Assembly (NCBI RefSeq): GCF_000430805.1
Contig: NZ_AUMS01000018.1
Span: forward strand, 1 to 54,150
Reading direction: 5' to 3'
Origin: Chitinilyticum aquatile DSM 21506
GTDB lineage: Bacteria; Pseudomonadota; Gammaproteobacteria; Burkholderiales; Chitinibacteraceae
DNA: 54,150 nt
In this document: positions 26,273 to 35,919 of the stretch, one piece after another
Layout of the letters: the number at the start of each line of letters is the position of its first letter
Position numbering within the stretch: position 1 is the stretch's first letter
Notes under the pieces: model-generated
Databases searched by the model: none
Told to the model about the DNA's origin: nothing
Seen by the model: the letters and a program-made list of their open reading frames with translations, nothing else
Position numbers and translations under genes: made by a program

Positions 26273-26643
26273 CCCGGTGGCAGAAAAGGAGAGCAGCTGT
26301 TCGCTCGCGTATCACATAGACCGTTCATGGGCATTGATCCGAAGTTCGATATACACCAGTCGACGCTATATATGCTTCCCCATCCTGACGGTCAGGTTTA
26401 ACGCTCATTCCGATCAACCACCATCCACGACATCTTGGTCATATATGGTGAAGATCGTTGTTAGAGGTAGTACGCAACGAGCCCAGCGCTGCGATTCCCC
26501 GATTCCCTGTTGAGTAGCGTTTTGCATGGTCTGCATGCGCGGGTATTCGATAGGGGTGCGATCCCTGATAGCGCAAGGCGGCATGATCCAGTGGATCGAG
26601 GGTGCGCTGGAAATTGCTGCAGGAAACTGACTCAAATCGACTC
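26273..26643. other. intergenic region, no gene supported
   Basis: About 370 bp between the Fic operator and the end of the TerB-like gene. A 73-codon minus-strand frame (26414-26635) exists without a good ribosome binding site or coding character. I see no terminator-like hairpin with a T-run. Confidence 0.4.
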
Positions 26644-28221
26644 CTACATTGTCTGTAGGACGCCCTCGACTCGGCTCTGCAACAGCAACAGTTTCTTTCT
26701 ATTCTCATTGATTATATGGTTGACAATTTGTTGCGCGCTTGAAATATAACGCTCACTTGCCTCAGCCTCTATCACCAACCCCATTAAGCTGCTTCTGGCA
26801 TGCTGAATAAATGCGCTCTCAATCTTGTCAATCTGCTCATGAAAACGATCACGCGCACTATTAAGACGTGCCCTCATCTCTTGCTCAAGGTCTTTCCTTT
26901 TAGCCTCAATTTCTTTTTCTTTATAAGACCCTATCGAAGATAAATACTTCACAAAAATAGATGTCAATGTTGCAGCTGCAATATATGGAAGCATCGGAGT
27001 CAAAACCGTCAGACTTGAGATGGCAACCAACTTCCCTCCGATTGCCATAGCCCACCCGGATCCAACCAAGAATTCGGTCACTAATGTCGCAGATGCCAAA
27101 TCATTCATGGCAAATGCCACGCGTGTTCGCAGTCGCAAGCTGGGGGCTTTAGCAGAAACCGCATGATGATGAACTCTGTCCATGATCAATGACCGCGTTT
27201 TTGCCAGTTGATCCTGATAATTTGAAATTTCATGCTCGAGTACAGAGAGAGACTCTTCGTACCTACTGACAATTCTAGTCAATTTTAGCTCTATTTCCTT
27301 CCCCATGGATCGGGCAACATCACTCCAAACGATGGATTTCCTTCCTGAGTCATTACGCAAGCGGCGAAGAACGTCCAGCTCGAACGAGTTACCAGCATCA
27401 CAAATAGCCTCATCTATCTCTTCGGATAAATGTTTTTTTAGCAAACCGACCCGCTCTCTTAAGATATGGATGCGAATCTCAGTCTGCCGACGAAGTTCAT
27501 AGATTGCAGCAGCTTCATTCGGAACAACAAAACTGCCTTTCAGATTATCGAACCCCTCCTCATAATTATCTATATCTTCTTTCAAAACAATTAATTCATC
27601 ACGAATTTTACCAAGCAGGTCTTCCTTCTTAATCTTGCCACTCTTGTATTCTAATGATAATTCATGCACCCATGAACCACCGACTATTCTCTGAGCTTCA
27701 TCTATAATAAGAGTGAAATCATCTCCACGAACCCGATTAATTATAGAAGTAGCGATAGACGAAATACCCGCCTTAGTTTCTTCAGGGAAAACAGCAAGCT
27801 CTACCGAAGACAGTTCAATACCAAGAGCCTGGGCGAGCTCAATAGCCAAACGCCTACTATCAGTGCCTTGACACTGCAGAAGCGGAGTCGACAATGCGAA
27901 TGCTTGGCGGAGAACCAAACCATCAATTCCGGATGCACTCCGCTTCAATTTCACGATGAGATCTTTATAAGAAAGATCTGTTCTTGTTGACACGGCAGAG
28001 ATAAGAATCATGCTTGCTGAAGAAGAACATTCGAACTTTTCAATTAGTTGCTGCATCGCAACAAACTCTTGTAGATTCACAACGCCATCTTTAGATGCAA
28101 TAAAACCGAGAATTCTCAAAAGGCAAGTTATAAAACTCTCATCATCTTTTGAGAATTTATCAAACCCATATCCAACAGGAATCACTTCAAAATTCACGCC
28201 ATAACTTTCGAATTTATTCAT
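26644..28221 (-). CDS. TerB-like domain protein with helical, membrane-active C-terminus
   Basis: 525 residues from the ATG at 28221; an ATG at 28245 is possible. Residues about 25-130 resemble a TerB/DjlA-type helical domain (CLLRILGFIASKDGVVNLQE). Residues 200-370 and 435-525 are long amphipathic helices likely to form coiled coils. Between them, at about 380-425, is a hydrophobic hairpin (GWAMAIGGKLVAISSL, LPYIAAATLTSIFV), an arrangement reminiscent of the paddle of bacterial dynamin-like proteins, though no GTPase domain is present. It is more AT-rich than the AddA-like gene, which lies 112 bp upstream on the same strand. Third nuclease-operon component or independent; function unknown. 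Confidence 0.6.
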   Translation of the reverse strand: MNKFESYGVNFEVIPVGYGFDKFSKDDESFITCLLRILGFIASKDGVVNLQEFVAMQQLIEKFECSSSASMILISAVSTRTDLSYKDLIVKLKRSASGIDGLVLRQAFALSTPLLQCQGTDSRRLAIELAQALGIELSSVELAVFPEETKAGISSIATSIINRVRGDDFTLIIDEAQRIVGGSWVHELSLEYKSGKIKKEDLLGKIRDELIVLKEDIDNYEEGFDNLKGSFVVPNEAAAIYELRRQTEIRIHILRERVGLLKKHLSEEIDEAICDAGNSFELDVLRRLRNDSGRKSIVWSDVARSMGKEIELKLTRIVSRYEESLSVLEHEISNYQDQLAKTRSLIMDRVHHHAVSAKAPSLRLRTRVAFAMNDLASATLVTEFLVGSGWAMAIGGKLVAISSLTVLTPMLPYIAAATLTSIFVKYLSSIGSYKEKEIEAKRKDLEQEMRARLNSARDRFHEQIDKIESAFIQHARSSLMGLVIEAEASERYISSAQQIVNHIINENRKKLLLLQSRVEGVLQTM

Positions 28222-28333
28222 TTCATCTACCAATAACAGTTGCATCGACAATTAACAACACAATTACCCATATTAAAAAATGGGCTTCAACTATAGGATT
28301 CGAGCACAACGTTCAATCACAAAGAATTCTTAG

Positions 28334-31300
28334 TTAGAAGCTCGTCGTAGCGATTTCCTCTGCCGTCGCACCGACCGACATCCGCAAACAACCACCCGCA
28401 ACCGGCAGGAAAAGCCATGCCTCCGCCACCTTGCGTCCCGTAGCTTTCTCAATGGCAGATGCATAGGCCGACATCTGTGCGGCATATTTCGGAGCCAGCG
28501 TTGACCATTTCCCCGGCTCCAGCACCGAGGATTTGTGATCAATCAGAATCCAGCCGTCCGCCGTGTCGAGCAGCAAGTCGATACGCCCGTTCAAAATCTG
28601 CCCATTCGCAAGCACACTCTGCACGGGAATTTCGGCATGAGCTGTCACAGCTAGCCAGCGGCCAGCGATCCACTGGTGCAGTTCCTGAATACGTTGAGTG
28701 AGCAAGTTCGCTGAAATTGCGCCTTGCATTCCGTAAGCGTCAAGCACTCGAACCACTTCGCCTTCACTCAAGGGCACCTGACGATCTGTGAACGACAAAG
28801 AGATGCACGAATGGATAGCGGTACCCAGCACATCCTTGTCTTCGTATGAAGAAAGCACCAAAGGCTCACCAAGCTGGACCGTATCCATTGCAGTTGCAGA
28901 CATAGAGGCGGCCTGCGAGGGATTGAATTTCAGCGGAATCTTGTCACGCGCGGATGAAACAGTGCCAAAGCCGAACAACACGCCTTCCCCATCTTCCTTC
29001 TGCTGGGTTGCAAGACTACCTGCATCAAGCTCCCAGCGCATGGCTGAAATCTGCTCGCCAGAAGGCAGAGTAATCGAGTCACTCTCTTCATCCTGCAGCA
29101 GCCAGTCTGCAGCTACAGTGTCGAGCCATTCTCCAGAGAGCTTCCTGCGTTGCCGTGCCAGGATCAGCAGATCACGAGCACGCGTCATGCTGACATAAAG
29201 CAAGCGCTTGGATTCCTCGATGGCAGATGCCTGGAACGCCGCCGCCATGGGTGTAGTTTCTATGCGCTCTGCCAATTCCACTGTCCTTTGTTTTCCAAAT
29301 GGCCAGGGCCAGTAGCGGATAAAGCGATCGGCCAGAGGCCGCTGCACATCGAAAGGACGGGTTGACTGGGCACTAATCCCCCAGAGACGACTATTCACAT
29401 CCTTGGCCAGATCAGTGAGGATCACCACCGGCCACTCCAGCCCCTTGGCCGCATGGTGCGTCATGATCCTGATGGCATCGACCGCAGGTTCTGCCAACAT
29501 ATCCTGATTACTGTCAGCCTGCTCTCCGAGCCAAAGCAGCAGCCCAGAAATCGATGCAGCCATCTGCCCTACCTGGCAGACCTCCTCATAGTGTCGCGCC
29601 AATTCGCTCAAAGCCTGCAGGTTGGCCAATCGGACGCGCGCACGATCACCAGTCTCAGACCAGGCGCTCACCGTTTCCGGCAGATGGCAGATGGCCATGA
29701 CGGATTCCAGTGCTTCAGTGGGCGACATCACCGGCAAATCAGCCCTCAGAGCCACAATTTTGGCCAGCAACGGATGGACGGGATGATCTTCGCACGCCAC
29801 TTCCATCCATTGATCAGGCTTGTTGGACTTCCTGAGATAGCGAAGACGATCTGCGACCCAGACCTCCGGCTCCAGTCCGTCATGCATAGCGACGATTTCG
29901 GCTGTCGCGATGGTATCGGTCGGATCATTCAGCCGGCGCAAACAGGCCAAAGCCAAGGTCACCTCCGGGGTTGCGAGCAAGCCAGGCTGGGCAGTTGCAA
30001 CCGGAATCCCCTGTGCAGACAGTGCGGCCGCCAACGCGACGACGCCATCATGGGTCCTAGAGAGAATGGCGACATCGCCATATCGGACCGATCGCAGTTT
30101 TTTCTGGGACTTATCAAAAATGGTGTAACCGGATTGAACAAGTTGAACCACGCCACGAGCTACGGCACGGACGTCATCCGATACGTTTTTTCCGTGCAAA
30201 ATCCAGTTGCCGAATGCCGGCTTTGGCATGGTTTCGGCACGACGCGGACTAAGCTCGACTTCATTTTTCGTCAAACTATTGGCGAATGCGGGGGCAAACA
30301 CGGCATTCACAATGTTGACCAGTTCCGGGCGCGAGCGCCAGGAATATGGCAACACCTCCTTGCTCGCCCCCATCTTTGGCAGCGCATTGATAATGGACAG
30401 CATCAACTCCGTGTCGCTGCCGCGGAAACCATAAATTGCCTGCTTAATGTCACCAACCCAATAAACCTTTTTCGCAAAGGAAGCCAGCTTGAGAAACAAG
30501 GCAAGCTGAATGGGACTGGTATCCTGAAACTCATCCACCATCAGCAGATCGAGTTCATCGCGAAGCACCGTAGCAACGTCGGGCTGATCGAGCAGATTCA
30601 GCAACAAATGCTCCTGATCTGCGAAGTCGAGTGCCCCCAGCTCCTGCTTATACTGGCGATAGTTTTCCAGAGCTTGCTCAGCCAGCCTGAACATGGTTTT
30701 GAGATATGACCGCAGATCCTGCTGTAGCTGAAGGTGTTCCCCATAGCGTTCGGCCAGCAAGGTAATCGATTCAACCTGTGCTGTAAGTGCTGCCTCGGGT
30801 TTCATTTTGGAGAGCTTGACCCAGTCACTCCAGGGCAAACACCCCCTCTGCAGTCCCTTAGTGCACACGTGGAGGTGTTGCAGATACTTCTTCGTGACAT
30901 CCTTTCCACCCTCACTGGCCATAAGCTCGATGACGGGCAGTACAGCAAGGATCGCTTGCAACAAGGCTTGGCTCAGATCCTGTTTGGTTACAGCAGGGAA
31001 ATGGCTCAGTAGTGCCTGGCAGTTCTGTTCGGCAAAACCTGCGATTCTTCCGAGGGAGATATCATTGGTACGCAGTTGCGTCACCAGCGTCTGCAACGCT
31101 TCCTTCCACTCGTCCTCCAATCCCAGCCGATGAGACAACGCAAGCAGCTCACGCATCGCTTGTTCGTCCAGCACCGCATCAATAGCCCTGCTGAGCAACA
31201 AGCTGGCTTGCGATTCTTCTAGCACCTGCAACTCCGTCGATTCACCCGCTTCAAAGGCAAAACGCTCGATCAGCTTCCCGCACACACTGTTCACGGTACC

Positions 31301-31534
31301 AATCCTTGCCTGTCCAATTGCATTGGACAGGCCCCAGCTCCCCTGCTTCAGCAGATGCTCGCGCACCCGCTCCCGCAATTCGGCCGCTGCCTTCTTAGTA
31401 AACGTCGTTGCAATCACTCCGGATGCCCGCACGCCACCGCTCTGCAACTCTTCATGCAGCAATTGAGTAAGCCGGTGAGTCTTGCCACTCCCGGCACCGG
31501 CACTGATAAAGGTGATCTTGGCATTCATACTCAT
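28334..31534 (-). CDS. AddA/RecB-like UvrD helicase-nuclease
   Basis: 1066 residues. SF1A helicase with Walker A AGAGSGKT (12-19), TTFTKKAAAELRERV (motif Ia), LLMVDEFQDTSPIQ (motif II, about 330), GDIKQAIYGFRG (motif III), THHAAKGLEWPVVI (motif V) and YVSMTRARDLL (motif VI). The C-terminal PD-(D/E)XK nuclease reads GRIDLLLD (about 985) and ILIDHKSS (about 1000), like the DYK nuclease of AddA/RecB. The gene begins one base after the AddB-like stop. Together the two should form a dsDNA-end-resecting helicase-nuclease, either a second AddAB acquired with the island or a defence version. Confidence 0.9.
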   Translation of the reverse strand: MSMNAKITFISAGAGSGKTHRLTQLLHEELQSGGVRASGVIATTFTKKAAAELRERVREHLLKQGSWGLSNAIGQARIGTVNSVCGKLIERFAFEAGESTELQVLEESQASLLLSRAIDAVLDEQAMRELLALSHRLGLEDEWKEALQTLVTQLRTNDISLGRIAGFAEQNCQALLSHFPAVTKQDLSQALLQAILAVLPVIELMASEGGKDVTKKYLQHLHVCTKGLQRGCLPWSDWVKLSKMKPEAALTAQVESITLLAERYGEHLQLQQDLRSYLKTMFRLAEQALENYRQYKQELGALDFADQEHLLLNLLDQPDVATVLRDELDLLMVDEFQDTSPIQLALFLKLASFAKKVYWVGDIKQAIYGFRGSDTELMLSIINALPKMGASKEVLPYSWRSRPELVNIVNAVFAPAFANSLTKNEVELSPRRAETMPKPAFGNWILHGKNVSDDVRAVARGVVQLVQSGYTIFDKSQKKLRSVRYGDVAILSRTHDGVVALAAALSAQGIPVATAQPGLLATPEVTLALACLRRLNDPTDTIATAEIVAMHDGLEPEVWVADRLRYLRKSNKPDQWMEVACEDHPVHPLLAKIVALRADLPVMSPTEALESVMAICHLPETVSAWSETGDRARVRLANLQALSELARHYEEVCQVGQMAASISGLLLWLGEQADSNQDMLAEPAVDAIRIMTHHAAKGLEWPVVILTDLAKDVNSRLWGISAQSTRPFDVQRPLADRFIRYWPWPFGKQRTVELAERIETTPMAAAFQASAIEESKRLLYVSMTRARDLLILARQRRKLSGEWLDTVAADWLLQDEESDSITLPSGEQISAMRWELDAGSLATQQKEDGEGVLFGFGTVSSARDKIPLKFNPSQAASMSATAMDTVQLGEPLVLSSYEDKDVLGTAIHSCISLSFTDRQVPLSEGEVVRVLDAYGMQGAISANLLTQRIQELHQWIAGRWLAVTAHAEIPVQSVLANGQILNGRIDLLLDTADGWILIDHKSSVLEPGKWSTLAPKYAAQMSAYASAIEKATGRKVAEAWLFLPVAGGCLRMSVGATAEEIATTSF

Positions 31535-31535
31535 G

Positions 31536-34163
31536 TCAGTTGCTCCATCCGGCCAGGGTGCGGTAGTCGTTGTAGGCCTCGTTCAGATATTCCATTGCCA
31601 GGCTATTGTCGGGAGGCGTCGAGTCTTCATCCGGCTCGGTTCCATCCATGGCCACCTCAAATAAACCTTCCTGAATCTGCTTGGCACGCCAGCGCCAGGT
31701 GTTGATAAACCGTCGCCAAAGTTGGGCGGTGTCCTCACCATCTGCGGAATTAACCACGTCGGCGCCTTGCAGGACATGATCATCCGCAGCCAGGCAAAGG
31801 GCCCTATCAAGGATGAAATACGCAACGGATGGCGCAGCCTTGGTGTCCTGGCGCAGCAATTCGGCATACATCGCCAACTGCAGATGCTGGTTCCCTTTCA
31901 ATTTTTCCCGGTACTTCATGGCCCCAGCCCACTTCATGTCGACCACTACCCGAGCACCTTGCTGATTGGTCATCACCAGATCGGCATAGCCTGCCAGCTC
32001 GCCACCAGGGAAGGTTCCGGACAAGGGCTGTTCGGGGATTACATCTACAATACCTGATGACTCGACGAGTTTTCGCAGGGACAGCATGGCGTGTTCCAGT
32101 CGTCGGCGGAACATTTCGAGCTCGGCCCGTTTTCCCGGTGCGAGCAATACTGCCCCCTCATGCAAAATCAGAGTCTTGAATTCTTCATCGAACCACTGTG
32201 CGAAATGGGCATCATCCATCTGCAGTGCATCGGTGCGCAGGTAGTAACGCTCAACCAGTGCATGAGCGAGATTACCAAGCATCCTAAAGGGATGCCCTAG
32301 TGTAATGCTGCGCGAAGCGCGCAGTGCTGCGGGGTATTTCAGCAGCCATTGATAGGGGTTGAACAGCATCGGCTCGAGGCTCGAGAAAGATTCCTTCGGT
32401 CGCAATTCGACCGACACGTCCTCCGGCAAAGTCCACCAGCGTTTTCTTGACGGCAAGCGGATGTTCTTCAGAGGAACCATGCCCTGCCCGCCTTGTTCGA
32501 TAAGGCGCTCAAGCGGCTGAATCACAGGTTCTTCCACCAGCGAGCAGATCATCTGCCAGAGTGGATGCACCTCACTACCCGGCGAAGGCAAAACAAGTAC
32601 AAGCTGCTCCATCGCTGCCATCACAGGCCGCATCCACTGCACGGCAGCTTGATCCAACTGATCACTCACAGCAGGCAATTGGCATCCCGCATGAGCCAGC
32701 GACTGAATTTCTCGGGTAGACCAAGGCAAATTGCTCGGCAAAACCGGCATCCCCATCTGCCACCAGATTACGCGTCGTGATTGTTCAATGACGGCTCCTG
32801 GATAACGAGTCACCAGACAAGCGCCCGCTTCAGCATCACCGAGCGGATTGAGAGCGCCCGCGCCAACTACCTGCATGACCAGTTTTTGCAATTGCCGCTG
32901 CCGCAGAGAAAATTCCCCCTGTCTCAGCAACTCATCCAGAGCCTCACAGAACGCCGAGCATTGGGCATAACCCGCCTGAAAAGCCAGCTGTGCAGCAACA
33001 TCCTCATCACCGAGACGATGCCGGAAAAACCGCTGCAAGTTCCTGACCCGTTCCATAACCACCTCGACAGGAACCCCCTCCTCCAGAGGAAAACGTCGAT
33101 GTTCAACCCAGGTTGCAATCTGGGCGCGTACGGCTTCCGCTTGTTCTGGACCATAGTATTCGGCGATCTCATTCAGAACATTTTGCCAGCGCTCCCCCCC
33201 CACACCCGGCGCATCCGCAATTTTCTCAGCAAGCTTGCGGCGAGCCATTGACCGGATCGGACAGATGGGATGGGTAAGAAATTGCAGCAGCGCACCATAA
33301 TCAAGTGGGTCCCAGAGCAATGCCAGCGCCATAGGCAATACCTGCAAAGCAGGACGACATGCACTGCTAGCTTTCAAGCCCAATCGAGCCTGATTTGCGC
33401 TAGCGAGACAACCATCGAGGACGGCCCCTGCTTCGCCTGCAACCAGCAACGTATCCGCTTCATCGGGCAAATGTACCGACAACCAGGATGCGGCAATGCA
33501 TTCCGTCTCTGACTGCACTACAAGTACCGAACCATCATCCCGCCACTTGAGCACATTGCCCTTAAGACCGGATTTAGCCAGTTTGAGCTGCTGCTGCAGT
33601 TCGCCCAGAAAGCCGTGTCCGGCCCCCTGAAGATCCTGCTCCACTTTAACGGGCAGTTTGGCAAACATGTTCTGCCATGTCAGGGGCAATGTCGCCAGAG
33701 GGTCGATACAGCGAAGACTATCAATTCTGGCTTGTCGTACTTTCAGTTGTTCGCACACTCGGCGCAAACGCTGCCCCACATTGGGACTTACCGAAAAAGC
33801 AGCCAGCACCTCCACATCCGCCATATCTACCAGTCGCAACGGAGCATCTGCGGCAACTTGTCCATTCCAGCCATGCAGGGACCACTGATCACGCCATTCA
33901 AGCAAGGTGGCTGCTGTACCCAACGGATCCGTGGCAAAACTCTGATGGAAAAAGCGATCAGCACGATCACAACGACGCAAGCAATCCCGATACTGAATAA
34001 CGCGTTCGGCATGAGCAGGGAATATGGCCGTTAATCCCAACTGATCCTCCAGGATCTGCAACAACCCCATTGGCCCAACCGCAGCATGACCCAGAACATT
34101 GCGCGCTTTTTCGGTACGTTGACCGTCTAGATTGAGCCCGAATGTGATGTGCAAACCCGTCAT
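31536..34163 (-). CDS. AddB-like protein with C-terminal PD-(D/E)XK nuclease
   Basis: 875 residues from the ATG at 34163 (AGGGAG eight bases upstream). The N-terminal two-thirds is helicase-like in layout but has no Walker A or DExx motif, as expected of an inactivated AddB/RecC-type subunit. The C-terminus has a RecB-family nuclease: MLGNLAHALVERYY (the conserved His, about 645), AGYADLVM (Asp, about 745) and ARVVVDMKWAG (D-x-K, about 758), then QLAMYAELL. The Fe-S cysteines of canonical AddB are not seen. Co-translated with the AddA-like gene. Confidence 0.82.
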   Translation of the reverse strand: MTGLHITFGLNLDGQRTEKARNVLGHAAVGPMGLLQILEDQLGLTAIFPAHAERVIQYRDCLRRCDRADRFFHQSFATDPLGTAATLLEWRDQWSLHGWNGQVAADAPLRLVDMADVEVLAAFSVSPNVGQRLRRVCEQLKVRQARIDSLRCIDPLATLPLTWQNMFAKLPVKVEQDLQGAGHGFLGELQQQLKLAKSGLKGNVLKWRDDGSVLVVQSETECIAASWLSVHLPDEADTLLVAGEAGAVLDGCLASANQARLGLKASSACRPALQVLPMALALLWDPLDYGALLQFLTHPICPIRSMARRKLAEKIADAPGVGGERWQNVLNEIAEYYGPEQAEAVRAQIATWVEHRRFPLEEGVPVEVVMERVRNLQRFFRHRLGDEDVAAQLAFQAGYAQCSAFCEALDELLRQGEFSLRQRQLQKLVMQVVGAGALNPLGDAEAGACLVTRYPGAVIEQSRRVIWWQMGMPVLPSNLPWSTREIQSLAHAGCQLPAVSDQLDQAAVQWMRPVMAAMEQLVLVLPSPGSEVHPLWQMICSLVEEPVIQPLERLIEQGGQGMVPLKNIRLPSRKRWWTLPEDVSVELRPKESFSSLEPMLFNPYQWLLKYPAALRASRSITLGHPFRMLGNLAHALVERYYLRTDALQMDDAHFAQWFDEEFKTLILHEGAVLLAPGKRAELEMFRRRLEHAMLSLRKLVESSGIVDVIPEQPLSGTFPGGELAGYADLVMTNQQGARVVVDMKWAGAMKYREKLKGNQHLQLAMYAELLRQDTKAAPSVAYFILDRALCLAADDHVLQGADVVNSADGEDTAQLWRRFINTWRWRAKQIQEGLFEVAMDGTEPDEDSTPPDNSLAMEYLNEAYNDYRTLAGWSN

Positions 34164-34351
34164 ACCCATCTCCCTAACGCATCGAATACCATAGCAACCA
34201 CCAAGGTTACACAGAGATTGTATTGCCTGACATGAAATGGAATAAAGTTGTACTATTCAAAGTTCACAGCCATCCGTGTCATCTGCCAGTCCCGCTTCGC
34301 CAGCTTTACGAGGGAGTTTCAGCTTGTTTCCCAGCAATTGCTGTACACAGC

Positions 34352-34501
34352 TTAAGGGGTCCTGTTTTGCGCATGCCGGCGCCATTCGATAGCTCGGATA
34401 CGCTCAAGGGTGCTTTTGCTGATGCCAAAATGGGACTGGAACCAGATCACAAACAGCATGCTCCAGGTTTCCTCCGGGCCAAAGGCCTCATCATGGTTCA
34501 T
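34352..34501 (-). CDS. 49-residue small protein in the AddAB-like operon
   Basis: MNHDEAFGPEETWSMLFVIW... is 49 residues, with AGGA seven bases upstream of the ATG at 34501 and a stop at 34352-34354. It lies between the 147-residue gene and the AddB-like gene, all on the minus strand. The stretch SHFGISKSTLERIRAIEW looks like a helix-turn-helix. I read it as a probable real small gene because of the ribosome binding site and operon position; no family recognised. Confidence 0.5.
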   Translation of the reverse strand: MNHDEAFGPEETWSMLFVIWFQSHFGISKSTLERIRAIEWRRHAQNRTP

Positions 34502-34543
34502 CGGGCGATCCTGTGATCGTTAGTTTTATTAGCCTGCGCTCCG

Positions 34544-34987
34544 TCAGGAATCCAGTATCTTGCGTCCCAGATCTGCAGGATCTTTGGCACCAAGCTGGTT
34601 CAGCACCGAGTGATGCACCTGGCCCGGCCCCTGGGCGAGGATTTTCTCAAATTCGCCATACTGTTCCAGAATCCAGTCCTGGGTTGGTTTGCCGCTCAAC
34701 CACTGCATGAATGCCGTTTTATCCTCCTGGCTCCAGGTGCACTTTTCTGTCATCACCTCTGCCACGCCAAAGCCACTGTAGGTTCTTGGCCCTGCTTCTT
34801 CGGCCGTCTTGGGAGGATCGACCAGTGGTGTGCGGAACTCGATGACATCGAAATACCCGGCCATTTGCTCGGGCGACATCGGTTCAAGCTGCAGGCTCAT
34901 CCAGGTCATGAAATTGCTCGTTTCCAGATGCTCGAACAACAGATCGGGAGTGATCGCCACGTTTCTTCCGCTGGGCAGTTTGGCCAT
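34544..34987 (-). CDS. hypothetical protein following the GDSL hydrolase
   Basis: 147 residues from the ATG at 34987 (MAKLPSGRNVAITPDLLFEH), preceded by GAGGAC; an upstream in-frame start at 35026 would overlap the GDSL gene. Moderately acidic, soluble, mixed alpha/beta. It is separated from the GDSL hydrolase by 31 bp and from the 49-residue gene by 42 bp, suggesting one transcript. The GPGQVHHSVLNQLGAKDPAD segment has no match I recognise. Confidence 0.6.
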   Translation of the reverse strand: MAKLPSGRNVAITPDLLFEHLETSNFMTWMSLQLEPMSPEQMAGYFDVIEFRTPLVDPPKTAEEAGPRTYSGFGVAEVMTEKCTWSQEDKTAFMQWLSGKPTQDWILEQYGEFEKILAQGPGQVHHSVLNQLGAKDPADLGRKILDS

Positions 34988-35018
34988 GATTTGACGTCCT
35001 CTTGCAGGTTGGATTGCC

Positions 35019-35693
35019 TCAGGCAAACGAGTGCTGGTGATGATCAGGTTCGTTGAATAAGCTGGTCACAATGGCATCTACAATCTTCTGCCCACCCCGG
35101 GCAGAAGGCTCGATGGTCGATACATCGGAGTAGTCGTCTGCTTCGTCGCAGATCACCCGCAAGTCGAGCACCGGGATGTGCAGGCTGGCGGCTTCTTCGA
35201 GGATGATCTCGTTAAAGAGCGCGAGCGCGGCCTGCTCAGCCAGCCCCAGATCAGGGATCTTGTTGTAGATGGTGCAGACCGTAACCGGGCGTCCGGTGTA
35301 CTTTGCCTGCAGCAGCATATCCCGATAGGTCCGGCGGAACGGTTGGCGGATATGCCGTTGCAGCTGAGTCAAGGCTTCACCAATGGTATTCACCCGGTCG
35401 CCAAGCAGGTACAGGCATTGCAGGGCATCATTGCCACCACTGCTGATGACCACATGGCTGACTTCCTCGGGCAGATGCTGGAGTTGCACCTGCACATCGC
35501 GGGTCACGGCTCCGTCAACAGCCAGCAGCAGTCCCTGCCACGGCTCGGGCAGGCTGGCTTGCAGTTGCTGGATCACCGCGGGCTGACCGGGGACGTAGCT
35601 AGCATTGTCGAAGATGGAGTCGCCCAGCAACGCGACGCAGCGGCGCGTTGCACCACTATCCAGTATCTCAATCGGAGGGAGCGGATACGTCAC
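35019..35693 (-). CDS. SGNH/GDSL-family hydrolase
   Basis: 224 residues from a GTG at 35693 with AAGGAA six bases upstream. Block I is VALLGDSIFDNA (nucleophile Ser in GDS, about residue 26), block II carries the oxyanion Gly in AVDGAVTRD, and block III is SSGGNDALQ. Block V, usually DxxH, reads STIEPSARGGQKI, with Glu at the position often held by His; this IEPS form occurs in part of the family. Expected to be a cytosolic esterase or deacylase, as no signal peptide is visible. First gene of the leftward operon. Two GCTCAT-type palindromes lie upstream. Confidence 0.83.
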   Translation of the reverse strand: MTYPLPPIEILDSGATRRCVALLGDSIFDNASYVPGQPAVIQQLQASLPEPWQGLLLAVDGAVTRDVQVQLQHLPEEVSHVVISSGGNDALQCLYLLGDRVNTIGEALTQLQRHIRQPFRRTYRDMLLQAKYTGRPVTVCTIYNKIPDLGLAEQAALALFNEIILEEAASLHIPVLDLRVICDEADDYSDVSTIEPSARGGQKIVDAIVTSLFNEPDHHQHSFA

Positions 35694-35748
35694 GGTTGTT
35701 TCCTTATGCAGCAGGTCACAGGATGAAGGCAGTATGAAACAGCCAGTA

Positions 35749-35797
35749 GCTCATATGATGAGCCTTCACTAACTGATTCTGAGCTTATGCAATGAGC
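35749..35797. promoter_or_regulatory. paired GCTCAT-N3-ATGAGC palindromes, candidate operators
   Basis: GCTCATATGATGAGC (35749-35763) is a perfect inverted repeat, and GCTTATGCAATGAGC (35783-35797) is the same with one mismatch. They start 34 bp apart, about three helical turns, in the divergent region between the GDSL hydrolase and the MraZ-like/WYL-SIR2 genes. A WYL- or MraZ-type regulator encoded next door is the obvious binder. Confidence 0.55.
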
Positions 35798-35840
35798 CAG
35801 TTTAGCGCTAGAATTCGCTAAAAAAATTCAGACTGTCCAT

Positions 35841-35909
35841 ATGAACCAGTCCCAGTGCTTTTTCGCAGCAATCATCTGCTGCATGAGCTCCATGTGATAC
35901 CTATTGCCA
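35841..35909 (+). pseudogene. vestigial 5' end of a second WYL-SIR2 gene
   Basis: These 69 bp align almost without gaps to the first 23 codons of the gene at 36313. Shared blocks include CCAGTCC, TTTTTC and TGCATGAGC. The copy reads MNQSQCFFAAIICCMSSM then a stop, so it is dead. It is the left piece of an older copy whose right part may be at 39752-40079. Confidence 0.7.
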
Positions 35910-35919
35910 GGCAAGAGAT

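Noticed and set aside
29453..30709. 418-residue plus-strand frame opposite the AddA-like gene
   Set aside because: Low-complexity shadow composition rich in His, Gln and Arg; the minus-strand protein carries all helicase motifs.
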